NCBI GenBank assembly: GCA_006176705.1 | Contig: QRFJ01005968.1 | Location: forward strand, 1-64,000 | DNA length: 64,000 nt | Source: Cocos nucifera | Taxonomy: Eukaryota > Streptophyta > Magnoliopsida > Arecales > Arecaceae | Direction: 5' to 3' | Notes under the pieces: model-generated | What the model saw: the letters and a program-made list of their open reading frames with translations, nothing else | Databases searched by the model: none | What the model was told of the DNA's origin: nothing | Part shown: positions 10,133 through 22,380 of the stretch, one piece after another | How positions within the stretch are numbered: the first letter of the stretch is position 1 | Layout of the letters: every line of letters begins with the position of its first letter | Position numbers and translations under genes: made by a program

Positions 10133-11770
10133 CCAACTTCTCTTCTTTCCAACCAATCATAACTCTTTGTGAAATCAGATTTAAATTTGATTGGTGGGAA
10201 TAGAGTCCCCTGGATTTCTCCTTAGAGGGCACCTAAAATCAGTCAAAGTTGGTTCTTAGGAGAACTCTAATTGAAATCCAAAAAGGAGATAGAGTTTTTG
10301 TCCAACAGGGACTCCTGGGTGCCTCCAACTTGCCAGGTTCTGATAGGGAGACAAGCCCCCACCAGTCCTCCAATAGGTGCGTGACACATGGACAAAAGTC
10401 AAAGTGTCTATGGTCAATATTTGACCAGTCAAAGGTAGACTTTTGACCAAAGTTAAAGAACGAAAAATGACAGGTGACCAAAAATGATAGGTAATGTCTT
10501 ACAAAATAAGACAACATTTTCTGACTTGGACAAGCTTCAATTAGACCATATGAAGGCCTCTAATTGAGCACAAACTCCTTTGGCTCAGACAGGACAACTA
10601 TTTATGATGGCAAAAGTAGAACGTTAGGTTCAATCGAGTGCTAGCATGATTTTCTTGAATCTAATTGAATCTCATTCAGATCAATTGAACTAGATCAGTT
10701 CAATTGATGATCATCAGATTCAAACCCTTGTTTGTGTGACCTAGTTAGGTTTAGTTCTATATGGTAATGGGATATGTCATGATCTCTATCATCGACATCA
10801 TCGAAACTCCTTTCGATGGATCAAAACTCTTCTGATTCGAACAACTAGAATGATCGATCATCTAAATCATTCTAATTGCTCCTAAAATCCACCAGTGACA
10901 CCTAGCAGTATATGGTGGTAACCCATTAGAGCTGAATGCGAACCTCTTGATGCAGCTACCTGTGTGATTAAGTTCTTCTATCTTGAGCCCCGATTAGATT
11001 AGGGTTAAGGTGAACTCGTCAAACCCTAATTTCTATCATATGATGTAATCATTCGATTCGAGCCTGATGTAAAAATCTAAATAGAAATACTTTCTATTAT
11101 TTCACTCTGCCATGGCCATGGACTTTTGGACTTGATTTTCATGATCATCATAGGGCTGCTCCTCTACCACCGAGGTAGATAGATTCCATCTTGATGCTAT
11201 CCAGTTCCTACAATGAACATGCAATAGCCAACATACACCTCAAAGTTTTGAATGGCTAGAAGATCGAGTAATGGTGTAGTCAAACTATAACATCCTCAAG
11301 GTGAACTGTCGATGCACATCAGGTCAAAGAACCAGACACACTACTGCAACATCGAGTCAGTTGTTGACGAGAAGGTAGACTCCCTAATGACTACTCGAGA
11401 TGGTCACGCTCAGTGCCCTCGTTCTCTAACGAGTACCTATACTCTCGCTCTGGTGTCTCCACACCATAGACCCAAGACTCATCTACTAAGGAGAAGCGAT
11501 TATACACCAACCTTTCGGATCAATCACCATCCTCGTAATGATCCTATGGTCGGAAGCATTTTATGAATTAATAATAATTATTCATGACTTAATTTTTCAA
11601 CTCTTAAAAATATGAATTATTATTATCATTAACTCAAAGCGTGTATCACAGGCACATATGTGATAGTAAATAATTCATTTTATTGATATTAGTCAAAATT
11701 ATAATTTTGCCCTTAGAAGTGTATTACAAGTGTCAACCAATTCTGCCTTCTAGGGCACATATATCTAACA
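10133..11770 (-). repeat. Copia LTR fragment C, right part
   Basis: Resumes with CCAACTTCTCTTC, the sequence that follows the point where bases 1-223 break off, and runs to the LTR end ATCTAACA at 11770. It keeps the full middle section with CCATGGCCATGG (11110-11121) and the hairpin (10799-10818). Sequence after 11770 does not resemble the polypurine tract or internal region of A, so this side is the outer flank of LTR C. Confidence 0.87.
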
Positions 11771-12195
11771 CTATATAACGATACTAAAATTATTAATTTT
11801 TATTAAGTAAATAATTTTTAAAATTAAAAATATATTTTTAGAATAAAAAAATTATTAAAAAATAAATTTAAAAAAATTATAAAATTAGATTATTAATGAG
11901 AGCTTATAAACTACTTTTAACATAAATTTTATATTGATTTATTAATATTTTAATGCATCTTGCATATAGCATTCTAAGCCAAAATTTTGAAGAAAAATAG
12001 CATTTTCATGAATTAAAAAATTTATATATAGCTTCAATGGTAGGATTCTATATGGATCTAAGATCAATTTTTTAATTTTTAAATTTTTAATATTTTTTAA
12101 AAAATAACTAAATAATTTAAAAATATAAAAAAATTAGATGAATAAAATCTATCATTTTTACATAATTATTAATATGCTTGTCAATTTTAGAAATG
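11771..12195. other. AT-rich spacer
   Basis: Very AT-rich sequence with no supported gene or repeat unit. Bases 11771-11775 (CTATA) would be one copy of the target duplication of LTR C if it is complete, but the partner is outside the window. Confidence 0.5.
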
Positions 12196-15100
12196 GATCC
12201 ATCATGAAAGAAGAAAGATTCGAAGCGTGACATTGATTGGGAGCATGGAGAGATGCTCCCAGACAGGCATCATTAAAGATGTAAATAATATAACATAAAA
12301 TTCAAAGAAAAAAAGATTACATGGTAGAAGCAATATTTAGCTGGCGACTATCTAGATGTAGCTATGTATCGTAAGTATCCATAGGAGGTCCGTCAATTGA
12401 TTAAGAAGCACTTTACTAATTTTAAAGTAGCAAAAAAATTTGAGAAAGAAGGTAAAGGTAGACTGTCGAGCTACAGAACAATCTTCTTATCACTCTAGAA
12501 AGTTAGAGAAAAAATCTATTCCAGATGATGAGCAAGCATAGATCGATGCTACCATTCAGATGAGTTTGGATGATCAGTGACAACTAGAGAAGCTGGTCAG
12601 GCATAGAGATTCATTTGGACTGTCAGTTTATAAGGGCGAATTAGGCTCAGGAAGCACTATAGTAGAGTCTAAGTCATAATTTAGGAAGACATCCACAGTT
12701 AGAGAGCTCATCAATAGAGGCACTAGCCATCTTGCATCTATGTTAGGAGCATTTGGTAGTAGAAAGAAGTTTCCTAGGAAGATTCCAACAGAAGCCACTA
12801 TTAATGATTTGGATCCACATGCTTTCAATAATAGAGATTCCAAGCAACAGAGAATTAACCTATGTTGCAGAAAGATTAGAAGAGGAATCTGTGGCAAACT
12901 ATTGGATCTTGGTTTCACTTTAGTCACATCCCAGTGAATGCCATAGATAATCCATATTATCACTCTGTCATTTCATATATATAGGCTACCCATCCAAGTG
13001 TTGATCTTTCAAGATCAAAAGATATCTATGGTGAGTTTTTTGATAGCAATAAGAAGGTTTTAGATAAGTAGATTGCATCATTTTAGGGCAAGTGGCATAT
13101 ATATGGATTGACTATGATGTGTGATGGTTGGATTGGTCCTACTAGATAAAGCATCATCAACTTCTTGACATATTATGATGGAAGAATATTTTTTCATAAG
13201 TTTGTTAATGCTTCATCTAAGGTGTATGATGCTAGTCACATCTTTAGATTGATGGAGAAGTGATTGATCAAGTAGGAAAGCAGAATATTATGCAGGTTGT
13301 CACAAATAATGGATCATAGTATAAGATTGTAGGAGAGTTATTGATGGAGCAGCGATCATATATTTTCTAGATCTCATGTGCTGCACATTATATTGATCTG
13401 ATGTTGATGGATATTAGAAAGATTCGTAGGATGCAAAATACAGTAGAATTAGCATAGAGCATCACCAGATTTATTTATAATCATACATGGATTTTATCAT
13501 TAATGTGGCAGTATGTTGGAGGCGATATATTGAGATCAGATATCATATGGTTTGCTACTAATTATATAGCACTTGGTAGCCTGATTAATAAGAAAGTACA
13601 ACTGCATTAAATGTTTGTCAGTAGTGAATGGCAAAAGAGCAGATATGCTAGGGTAGACACTAAGAAAAATATTATGAAGAGCCTAATAATGAGATAATCA
13701 TTCTAGCGACAGGCTGAGAGGATAGTGGTGGCTATCAAGCCTTTGTACGAAATGCTTTGGATTGTGGATGGTGAGCAATATCCTCAGATGGGCTTTCTAT
13801 ATCATATGATGGAGAGAGTAAAGGAACAAATCAAGTTGGCAAATCTAAAACATGCATATGAGTACATCAGGATCATCAACCATCGATGGGGCTATCAGAT
13901 GGGTAGGAAGTTGCACTTAACAGGTAAGTAATAAATCAACAACTTTTTAAAAGATTATATAAATAAACTTAATTAATTATGATAATCTATGTACAACTTA
14001 CTATCTAAATTCAAGGCTCTAGTACTCTATACCTGAGATTGGCATAGGTGAAGAGCTTTTATCCATCCTATGAAATGTCATAGATAAGATGGAGCCCAAT
14101 GTAGACATCGTGGTTATGTGTCTTGAATAAGTGAAGTTAAGTGATGTTTATTAACTTAGCGATGTCTTTGATAAGTAAAATATTATAACAAATAATTTTT
14201 TTATAGACAAAAATATTTAGGAAGAGCATATAATCATTTGAAAGTAATGTAGCGGTCAAAAGTAAATCAAAAATAAATTTAGATATATATATCAATAAGT
14301 TTATTTTTATATTCAATCTTATTTTTGATTTTGTTGATTTTTAATTATTTTGCAGTTGAATGATGGGTGTATTTTGGTGGATCTGCATGACATTTGAGAG
14401 ATCTTGCCATCAAGATCCTCTTCCAAGTGATTTCATCGAGTGGATGTGAGCAATTAGTCAATCATTGTTCTTATCCATAGCAAGCACAGGAACCATCTGA
14501 ATCAAAAATACCTCAATGATCTTGTATATGTGCACTATAATCTGAGGTTGAGACTCAAATTTCTTCAAGAGAAAGTTCAATTAAAGTACTCACATCTAAC
14601 TTGTAATAATTTTATTGCTGAAGACAAAGATGAAGATCCAATAATTAGATGGATTATGAGTCAACAATAGGATTTAGAAATTGATGAGCCATGATTGCCT
14701 TCATGACTAGCCAGTTTTGTTGCTAGCGAGACTGAAGTGGACACCCCTCAGTGGGCAAGTAGCAATATTTCACCTAGACTTCCAGTCGATATGTCACAGC
14801 ATCCACTCTCGCAGCCTAGGCAGCTAGAGTGATACATGAACAAAAGAAAAGAAAAGACAAGGTGGCCCCTGTAGAGCTCGAGCATTCAATTTATTTAGAT
14901 TTAGATACAAGCGATGGAGCAGTGGTGGTAGTTTTTTAGCTGATCATGAATCTAATGACCATGGAGGGACCAGAGGATAGGACACCCAGCTAGTTGGTGG
15001 CCATATTTGATTCATTGGTGAATCTTAGTTTACCTATACTATGCAGGATAGGGACCATGGTGCACGTGCTGGTAAAGCTCATGATGATACGATTTCATAC

Positions 15101-15530
15101 AGACAATGGGCTCCGCTAGGTCATTCAGGATATGATACAGCAGCAAATAATCTCGCACGTAGAATAGGATCCATTAGATGTATCAAGTTTATCTTCATAT
15201 TTTGGATCCTCCTATCCACAGCCATAGCCATCCTATGATCCTTATGGATATAGATATAGTGCATCGGAGACATCTTCTAATGGCTACTATCCTATGCAGT
15301 TTGAAGCATCTTACAAATCAGATTTTGCTGTTGATATATTTGGATGGGCCTCTTCACAACCATGCTATCAGTCGAGGATACCGCTCAAAGCCAGAACCTT
15401 AGTGACACTTTAAGGGTGAGTTCTGATCCGGTACACCTGCCTTATGGATCCTTAGAGAGATGGACTAATATTCCTCCTAAATATATAAATGATCCTGCTA
15501 TTTATGGACATCGATAGTCGACCAGATTCT
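12196..15530 (+). pseudogene. Decayed hAT-type transposase-like gene (BED finger, DUF659, hAT dimerisation)
   Basis: Recognisable by similarity to plant hAT-derived proteins. Near 12225-12320 is a BED-finger-like start (DIDWEHGEMLPDRHH, with finger cysteines changed). 13020-13450 is DUF659-like: MCDGWIGPTR, SIINFLTYYDGRIFFHK, DASHIFRLM, and a CAAHYIDLMLMDI segment. 13725-13930 gives VAIKPLYEMLWIVDGEQYP. 14380-14640 is the C-terminal dimerisation region (LIHSKHRNHLN, LNDLVYVHYNLRLRLKFLQ). A tail to about 15530 ends near PYGSLERWTNIPPKYINDP. Two intron remnants are likely: from GTAAGT at 13924, and one ending TTTTGCAG at about 14354. Many stops are CAG to TAG changes, and frameshifts are common. 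It is a broken copy; whether it was a transposon or a domesticated gene cannot be told. Confidence 0.8.
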
Positions 15531-15795
15531 AATGATCAGTATGTATTTAGTATTTTTAGATTTTTAAATTGATTTAAATATTTTAGAATTTAATGATATA
15601 TGATATATGTATTGATTATTTAAGATGCTAAATAATATTATGTCATACTTAGAATTATATCATATGCGATTAATATTATTTCTGAGTGATACAAATATTA
15701 ATTAATATTATTAAATAATAATTTAAATATTTTTTTTAAAAAAAATTCATTGAATACTTCTTCCTAAAAAAATAAGAAAAAATTAGCATGCTAGT
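15531..15795. other. AT-rich spacer
   Basis: AT-rich sequence downstream of the hAT-like pseudogene. No feature seen. Confidence 0.4.
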
Positions 15796-15835
15796 TTGAC
15801 CGACATGCCTGTCATAATGTGTGTTGATATGATTG

Positions 15836-15893
15836 GGTATCGGTACGGTACCGTACTAGTGGTGACTAGCATGGCCATTGGTACCGGTACCAA
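15836..15893. repeat. GGTACC/GTACCG palindrome cluster
   Basis: GGTATCGGTACGGTACCG and TTGGTACCGGTACC lie about 30 bp apart, creating several overlapping palindromes in otherwise AT-rich DNA. Similar GGTACCG strings occur at plant DNA transposon ends, but I see no matching partner end or target duplication, so no element is called. Confidence 0.4.
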
Positions 15894-16550
15894 AAATCTT
15901 GGTAGCCACATACTTAAGAACTCAACCTCTCAAAATCCCATGGGACTACTCTTTTCTTTCAAACTCAATAGATTTCATCTAGATATACACCCTGCTCACC
16001 AATTGTCACCAATATCTACTATAAAGACTTATATGGCTAGAGTTCATATTTCTATATAGTCAAACTCGAGCAACCTCACTGTAAGTAGTTGTGACATCGT
16101 AGGTTAAAAGACCATTCACACAACTACAATATCAAAATAATCACTGACGATTGAATAAAAATTCATGTGATCTCTTATGTGATCATGCTCAGTACTAGTT
16201 GTTCTTTAATAACTATCCACACTTGCCACTCGGTATCTCTATACTATAAATCAGAGACTCATCTATTCCAAAGAAAGCAATCAATGTGTCAGTCTATCCA
16301 AATCAATTATCGTCCCCATGATGATCCTATGACTGAGAGTAATTTAGGAATTAATTATACATGCCTCTAATTTTCAACTCTTTGAGAATATATAGCATAA
16401 GAATTAATTTCTTGGATGATTCAAAGATACATCAGACTTGAATGAAAATAAAAAAGCTACTCTTTTATTGACCAAATCAATATTTTAAGTATAAATTTGT
16501 ATCCTAAAAAATATAATGTATCTGCCATATTAGCTTCTAGGACATACATT

Positions 16551-16817
16551 TAGGGGTACAATCGAGCCGAGTCAAGTTGAGTAACTAGAAGCTCAAGCTT
16601 GACTCGACTCAAAATACTTGGGATCGAAATTTAGCTTGAGCTCGACCAAGCCTTAATACCTCAAGCTCGAGCTTGGCTCGATGAAAAATAGACAAAGTTT
16701 GAGATTGACTTGACTCGACTCAAATATGAATCAAGCTATACTCAAGCTCAAAATTGAGCTCTATCTTACTAATAATATATATATTAATAAATATATTATA
16801 AATAAAAATAATATTAT

Positions 16818-16862
<45 letters not shown>

Positions 16863-17013
16863 GTAGGCTCGTAAACTTTCGAGTCGAGTATCCTTCTACT
16901 CGAACTCGACTTGAAAAGCTATTCGAACTCGACTCGAATTCGATAATATCCAAGTCGAGTGGAGCTTGAACTCGAGTCAAGCTTGCGAGCAGCTCAACTT
17001 ATTTGCAATCCTA
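16551..17013. mobile_element. Non-autonomous hAT-like MITE, 463 bp
   Basis: Starts TAGGGGTACAATCGAGCCGA and ends, read on the other strand, TAGGATTGCAAATAAGTTGA, giving imperfect terminal inverted repeats. The flanks give an 8-bp duplication: CATACATT (16543-16550) and CATACATC (17014-17021), one mismatch, or exact ACATACAT if the ends are shifted by one base. Eight bases and TAGGG-type ends are hAT hallmarks. Both arms are full of GAGCTCGA/CTCGAGCTT motifs, so much of the element can fold on itself. No coding capacity. It interrupts LTR D just before its end. Confidence 0.78.
16820..16858. repeat. (AT)n microsatellite inside the MITE
   Basis: About 38 bp of uninterrupted AT dinucleotides in the middle of the hAT-like MITE. 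Confidence 0.95.
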
Positions 17014-17026
17014 CATACATCTAACA

Positions 17027-20000
17027 ATTATCGCCTCCACTAATATGGAGTCTCTAGAAGAACCAATCAAAGAAGAATTAATTCTCCTTAGCTAATTTGC
17101 TAGCAAATTCATTTTCTGAAATGTCTTGTAGACCGAGATATTTATAGAGCTTCTATTATCTATAAAACTTTTCTTATATTATAATTAGCTACTATAAAAG
17201 AGATTATAACTGCATCATCATGGGAGGTTTTTACCCCCACTAGGTCAGCATCCAAAAAAAGATATGACTTCCACGGATCATAGTCTCTTTGGGCCAAAGT
17301 CTCATGTTTGGATTGCACGAGCTAGCGTAATCCTTTAGGGACAAAGAACTCAACCATCCTGCTGCAGGTCCACTTGAGATGGTATGAATGACCCCCCACC
17401 ATGGGTTGGTGGTGTTCCAGCTTCTTAGGTGGGTGTTTGTTGGTGATAATTTGCTGGTTCAAGTGTGGCATATCCCAAACTACCGCCATTAGAGTACAAT
17501 TATTGAATAAGCAAATTGAATAGATCAGCTGTTACTACCTCAGGAGTTAGTTGTCGGGTTGGAGACCACTAAGGGCTAGGTTGGGAGTCGTTAGACTCCT
17601 ACTTGGGCTGACTGGTGGAATGGTGGTTATTTCATTGATGGAGCATAGCATGGTGTCATCTCTCTTGTAGTAGCTAATAACCCCTTTCTCTAATGCCAAT
17701 TTTTTGCCGCTCAAAACTCAACCTGACAGATAGACATGTTGATCTACTCAATTAAGTTGGAAGAGCATGGCATAGTGTCAGTGCTATTCTGCAACCATAA
17801 AAAATGATTACGAGGATGCCAGAATATATTCGGCTGGGACCTTTGATTCTTAGGTAAGGCAGAATTTCAAAAGGAAACAAGAGAGTAGAAAAAAAGATAA
17901 AAGTATGAGAGCATGGTATTCGGATTTCTCTTCATATCTGGGGTCTCTATGCTTGGTAGTTATGATTAGGATCGTATGATTCATGGACGAGCAATATATC
18001 TGTTAACCAGCATTATTAGAATATTCTTTTTTAAATGCACCATAATCATAATCAAATGCTTTCTTTATCTGTTGGTTGGTCATGATATTTCTTTTCGGGC
18101 GCATTGTGATCAAGCCAAGCTATAATGATCACACTAATTGCTTGGAAATTTGATTGGCCATTGATATTGTTGGACACGTGTTATCATTCGGTTGTCCAGC
18201 TGAGCTATCAAGCGAGACTTTAGAGAGGGAATCTGAGCCATATCACTTTAATTAAAAGATTCTAACATCCCACTAGCATCTTCATCACATCCAATTGTAT
18301 ATTTTAAGATAGGCCTACAATAGATATTGAGATTTGAGAAAACAACCAAAAAAATAAACTTGTATTCAAATTGTGGTCAATTTCAGAACCATGAGTACTA
18401 ATGTGTGGGAAACGATACAGTGATTATGAGAATAAGAGCATAGTTCTTTATAGTAAACCCCCAAAAGGTTAATATTCCGTGTGCTATCATTTGTGGATGC
18501 ATTAATCTACTAATTTAGAGGACTTAGCATTGAGAGCTATCAAGTTAGAGATTATGGAGGGCTACACTTGCAATGCAATGGGTTTGTCATGGGCATGTCT
18601 ATGGTTTTAGAATTAATTTAAATACAGATCCTACCTTATTTTTCATGATTAACCAACCAAAAATGGATGCGATTAAGATTTTCCAACTACTTTAGCAATT
18701 GCAATCTCTTGTGATTTCTTAAGCACATTAAATAAACATTGTAACAACCATCTCTCTTTAAAGTAAACTAGCATGCAGATATGCATGATGTGCATATCGA
18801 TAAGAGATGATAAATAATAATAAATGGACAAGAAGTAATAAATGTATGAAAAAATAAAATAAAAAGAAAAATTTAAGAATGGAAGATAAAGATAAGAGGT
18901 GAATAAAGTTGTGAAAGAGGAAGACAAAAGTAAAAGGGAATAAGATTATTGGAAGGAAGTTAGTTGTGATAGATGGGAAGGAATTTGGGTTATAAAGAGA
19001 TGCCATTTAACGTGAGTTTCGTGTGCCGGGTAGGCCAATGAGATGTGTTATGGGAACACCTTTATTTCCAAAACTATGCATGTCGATTATCATTGCATAA
19101 TTAATTTTAATTTATAAATCAAAATAAAATTCAATTTATAGGCAATTTTGCAAATCCAATGGACCCTCAATGCTCTTTTTAATGTACTATAAATTAACCA
19201 TTCATAATTTGCTCAATACTTAATCGCAATCATCTAATATTTAATAAAAGAGAATAATTGTAGGATCGCAGTACGTAAGTTGCAGAATTTAGTCTACGCA
19301 ACTGATTTTTTAAAGATTTTTGATGAATTGTGAATCTTTCTAAAACCTAACAAACTATATGCATACAAACGTATATTACTTTCGATCTGTATGCCTAAAT
19401 GAATTTTTTAAATCATCTAGCAGATAATGGCCATTATAATGATCAATTATAGTTTTAATTGAGTCTCTTATAATGAAATAATAATTGAAATTTGCTAACC
19501 TAAGTTGCCTAGATGGGCACACATAATAAAATGTTAGAATTCTTTTAAAAGGTTTATAAATTTTTTTAATAAATAAAAATATATAAAGTCAATAGAGGAT
19601 GGTAGATGCCACATTTTTATGCATTCAAGTTCAATTTATGTCCTATACCATTAATTGATGCTGCTTCTTTTTTTTCCCTTTTTTCGATGCAACATGCCTG
19701 GCTACCAATAATGGCAGTTTGCTGATGAGTGCACCCTTAAACGGTGGAAGAGACGATACAACATAATATCTGGTTAGTTAGTGGGGTAACGTAGATGTTC
19801 TTAGTTATAATATTATTTGAAGTCTTAAAATTTATCTTGATGTTTCACTAAAAAATAATCTTAATGAGTTGCAAATCGAATTTAAGGTGAGTACGGTATC
19901 AAATATCACAAACACAGTTGATATTAATTCTAAAGCAAGTAGATATAGCAGTTCATATGTTAGGATTTTTTTACGATAGTTATCTGCCATCCGAACTAAT

Positions 20001-20374
20001 CTTCTTTTTCTTGAACTATGACCAAGCACTTATTGATGATTCGGCAAAACTATCTCGGATATTAGGGAGAGAGAGAGCTAAAAAACTGAGGCAAAACGAA
20101 CCTATTTCATCGGCCTCTTCTCAATTCTTAGCCCGAACATTTACCGACCCTATGGTTGGGATCTTGCCTGCTCCATATAGTCGAGATCTCACCAAAAATA
20201 GAAAATAAAACCCCACAATCGATTGAAGCAAAGACAATGCCACAGAAATCTCGAACATATGCATCAATGTGGGACCTCGACCTTGCACTGGCCTTAGGCT
20301 AATAGCTCAATTGTCCATGTGGATGAAGCTCGAGACTGACACCCATGATTAACAATCTTGATTCACAAGTTAGT
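17027..20374. other. Unassigned region
   Basis: 3.3 kb with moderate to high AT content. I found no protein family, terminal repeat or tandem array. The longest frames (for example minus strand 18673-19006 and plus strand 19918-20208) are low complexity or lack any recognisable motif. The first part could be a decayed internal region of the element that owned LTR D. A short host gene cannot be excluded but is not supported. Confidence 0.4.
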
Positions 20375-20560
20375 TAAAAATTCTCTATCCTGACAAACTA
20401 TTAAAATATGGCCTAAAGGCCTAATACAATGCATATCCTAAAGGCCTTAGGCTACTAAAGGCCTAATACAATGCATATCCCGACAAACTATTAAAATTCT
20501 CTATCCTGACAAACGATTAAAATTCTCTATCCTAAAAGCCTTAGGCTACTATGCAGCCCC
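20375..20560. repeat. Short imperfect repeats
   Basis: Repeats of CCTAAAGGCCTTAGGCTACT-like and AATTCTCTATCCTGACAAAC-like units, each present two to four times in interleaved order. This looks like local slippage or duplication upstream of a possible gag start. Confidence 0.6.
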
Positions 20561-20569
20561 CTATTACAA

Positions 20570-20900
20570 TGGATCCACAACCCTTCTACGCCTTGGTTCA
20601 CTAGATTCAGGCATTGACCAATGTCGTGTAGTGGCTCTAGCAAGTAATGAAGCAGCATTCACCCTTGGAGCCAACACCTTAGACCGCTCCTTCTAGGCCC
20701 ACTTGCCGATCTCGCCCCAAAGCCTGGGATCAACCTCCTGATGAGCCCTACACTCTCACTTCTACCCCCTGCTGATCACTTTTCCATTAGAGCCTGAGGA
20801 AGGAAGACTAGCGACAGCGACCTCCCACCTCCTCTGATAGAAGCTCAAATCCAAATTACTTCACATACTAGAAAGCTTCATCGGGAAGAAGATCTCAAGC
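20570..20900 (+). pseudogene. Possible gypsy gag N-terminal remnant
   Basis: A plus-strand frame starting MDPQPFYALVH, then IQALTNVV and KQHSPLEPTP, with proline-rich sequence and several stops. The composition (short helix followed by a proline-rich linker) resembles the N-terminus of plant gypsy gag proteins, but no core gag domain follows. The minisatellite begins within about 50 bp of its end. The assignment is weak. Confidence 0.3.
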
Positions 20901-20929
20901 AAAAAGTTTGGGACATCAAGCATCCTCCA

Positions 20930-22300
20930 GGGACCACACATGGCTACCTGATGCTCCTCATCCATGTATGAGTCAAGTGAAAGCCGACAATGACGATAGG
21001 GGCTAACCCTTGAGAACCCTACATGGCCATTTGGTGCTCCTTATCCATGGATGAGTCAAGCAGAGGCCAACGATGACAACGATGATGATAGAGGCTAACC
21101 CTCTAGACATCTCATATGGCCATTTGGCTCTCTTTGTCCATGGATGAGTCGAGTGGAGTTTAATAATGATGATAGGGCTTAACCCCCTAAGGATCCCATA
21201 TAGCCACATGATGCTTCTTATCCATGGATGAGTCAAACAGAGGCTGCCACCACCACCGATGATAGGGGATAACCCTCTAGAGTCTCCACATAGCCACCTG
21301 GTGCTTCTTATTGATGGATGAGTCGAGCAAAAATTGACGATAATGATAGGGGCTAACCCTCTATGGACCCCATATGGCAATCTGGTGCTCCTCATCTATG
21401 AATGAGTCGAGTGGAGGCCGATGATGATGAGGACAATAAGAACTAACCCTCAGAGGATCCCACATGATCATATAGTACTCCTCATCCATGGATAAGTCGA
21501 GCAGAGGCCAACAATGATAATGATAGGGGCTAACCCCCGAGGACCCATATGGCCATCTCATGCTCCTCGTCCATAGATGAGTTGAGTGGAGGATGATGAT
21601 GACTACTATGATAGGGGCTAATCCTTCGAAGATCCCATATGGCCATCTAGTGCTCCTCATCAACAGATGAGTTAAGCAAAGGCCAACACTGATACAATAG
21701 ATGCTAAGCCTCCAAAGATCCCACATGGCCACCTGGTGCTCCTCATCTATGGATAAGTCTAATGGAGGCTGTTGACAATGATGATAGCGACTAATCCTAG
21801 GGACCACACATGGCCACCTGATGCTCCTCATCAATGAATGAGTCAAGCAGAGGTCGCTGCCAATGAAGACGATGATAGGGACTAACCCTCCGGAGATCCT
21901 ACATGACCATCTGGTGCTCCTCGTCCACAGATGATTCAAGTGAAAAACACTACTGATGATGATAGGGGCTAATTTTAGAGATCCCATATGGCCACCTGAC
22001 ATTCCTCATCCATGGATGAGTCGAGAGGAGACCAACGATAACAACAATAGGGGATAAACCTCGGAGGACCCCACACGGCCACCTAATACTCCTCATCTAT
22101 GGATGAGTTGAGTAAAGGCTACCATCAATGATGATAAGAGATAATCCTTCGGAGATCCCATACAGTCATCTGATGCTCCTCGTCCATGAATGAGTCGAGT
22201 AGAGGCCGCCATCGCTGACGATGGGGGATAACCCTTTAGAAACTCCATATGGCCACCTGGTGCTCCTCATCTATGGATGAGTTGAGTCGAGGCCACCACC
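20930..22300. repeat. Minisatellite, 16 units of about 87 bp
   Basis: The core CTCCTCATCCATGGATGAGTC recurs 16 times between 20952 and 22282, with spacings of 83 to 93 bp (mean about 87). Each unit also carries a TAGGGGCTAACCCT-like block, a CCCATATGGCCA-like block and a variable run of GATGAT/CAACGA triplets that explains most of the length change. The units are diverged by point changes, so the array is old. The average of about 29 codons keeps long frames open on the minus strand (22002-21361 and 21395-21003), but nothing suggests they are translated. Confidence 0.92.
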
Positions 22301-22380
22301 AACAACGACATTGGCTTGGCAAGATTTAGTACTAAGGATCAACTTCTATTCTACTTCGGATATTTCAACTTTTGATAGAG

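Larger units (their letters stand above)
15900..17026 (-). repeat. Old, diverged copia LTR fragment D
   Basis: Colinear but strongly diverged relative of the U3 part of the A/B/C LTR. It aligns from GGGACTACTC (compare GGGCTGCTCC in LTR C), through ATAGTCAAACT, ATGATGATCCTATG and AATTTTCAACTC, to the terminal TTCTAGGACATACATCTAACA-like end, which is split by the MITE at 16551-17013. The U5/R side is missing. Minus-strand purine-rich sequence after 17026 may be a polypurine tract, which would make this a 3' LTR whose internal region has decayed beyond recognition. Confidence 0.65.

Noticed and set aside
12628..12963. Minus-strand frame of 111 residues
   Set aside because: It is the shadow of the plus-strand hAT-like pseudogene.
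16820..16858. AT run as a matrix attachment site or origin
   Set aside because: A simple AT microsatellite inside a MITE. Nothing in the sequence supports a function.
18673..19006. Minus-strand hydrophobic Phe/Leu-rich frames resembling membrane proteins
   Set aside because: They arise from A-rich low-complexity DNA, overlap each other in two frames, and show no family motif or gene context.
17027..20374. Search for a host gene between LTR D and the minisatellite
   Set aside because: Short frames only, no splice-consistent series of conserved exons or recognisable domain, so no gene is claimed.
21003..22002. Minus-strand frames of 130 and 213 residues as a repeat protein gene
   Set aside because: They follow the minisatellite period and change frame with unit-length changes. 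No start context, flanking exons or family match is visible.
20930..22300. CRISPR-like array
   Set aside because: The whole 87-bp unit is repeated with diverged copies. There are no unique spacers between identical short repeats, and the setting is a plant genome.
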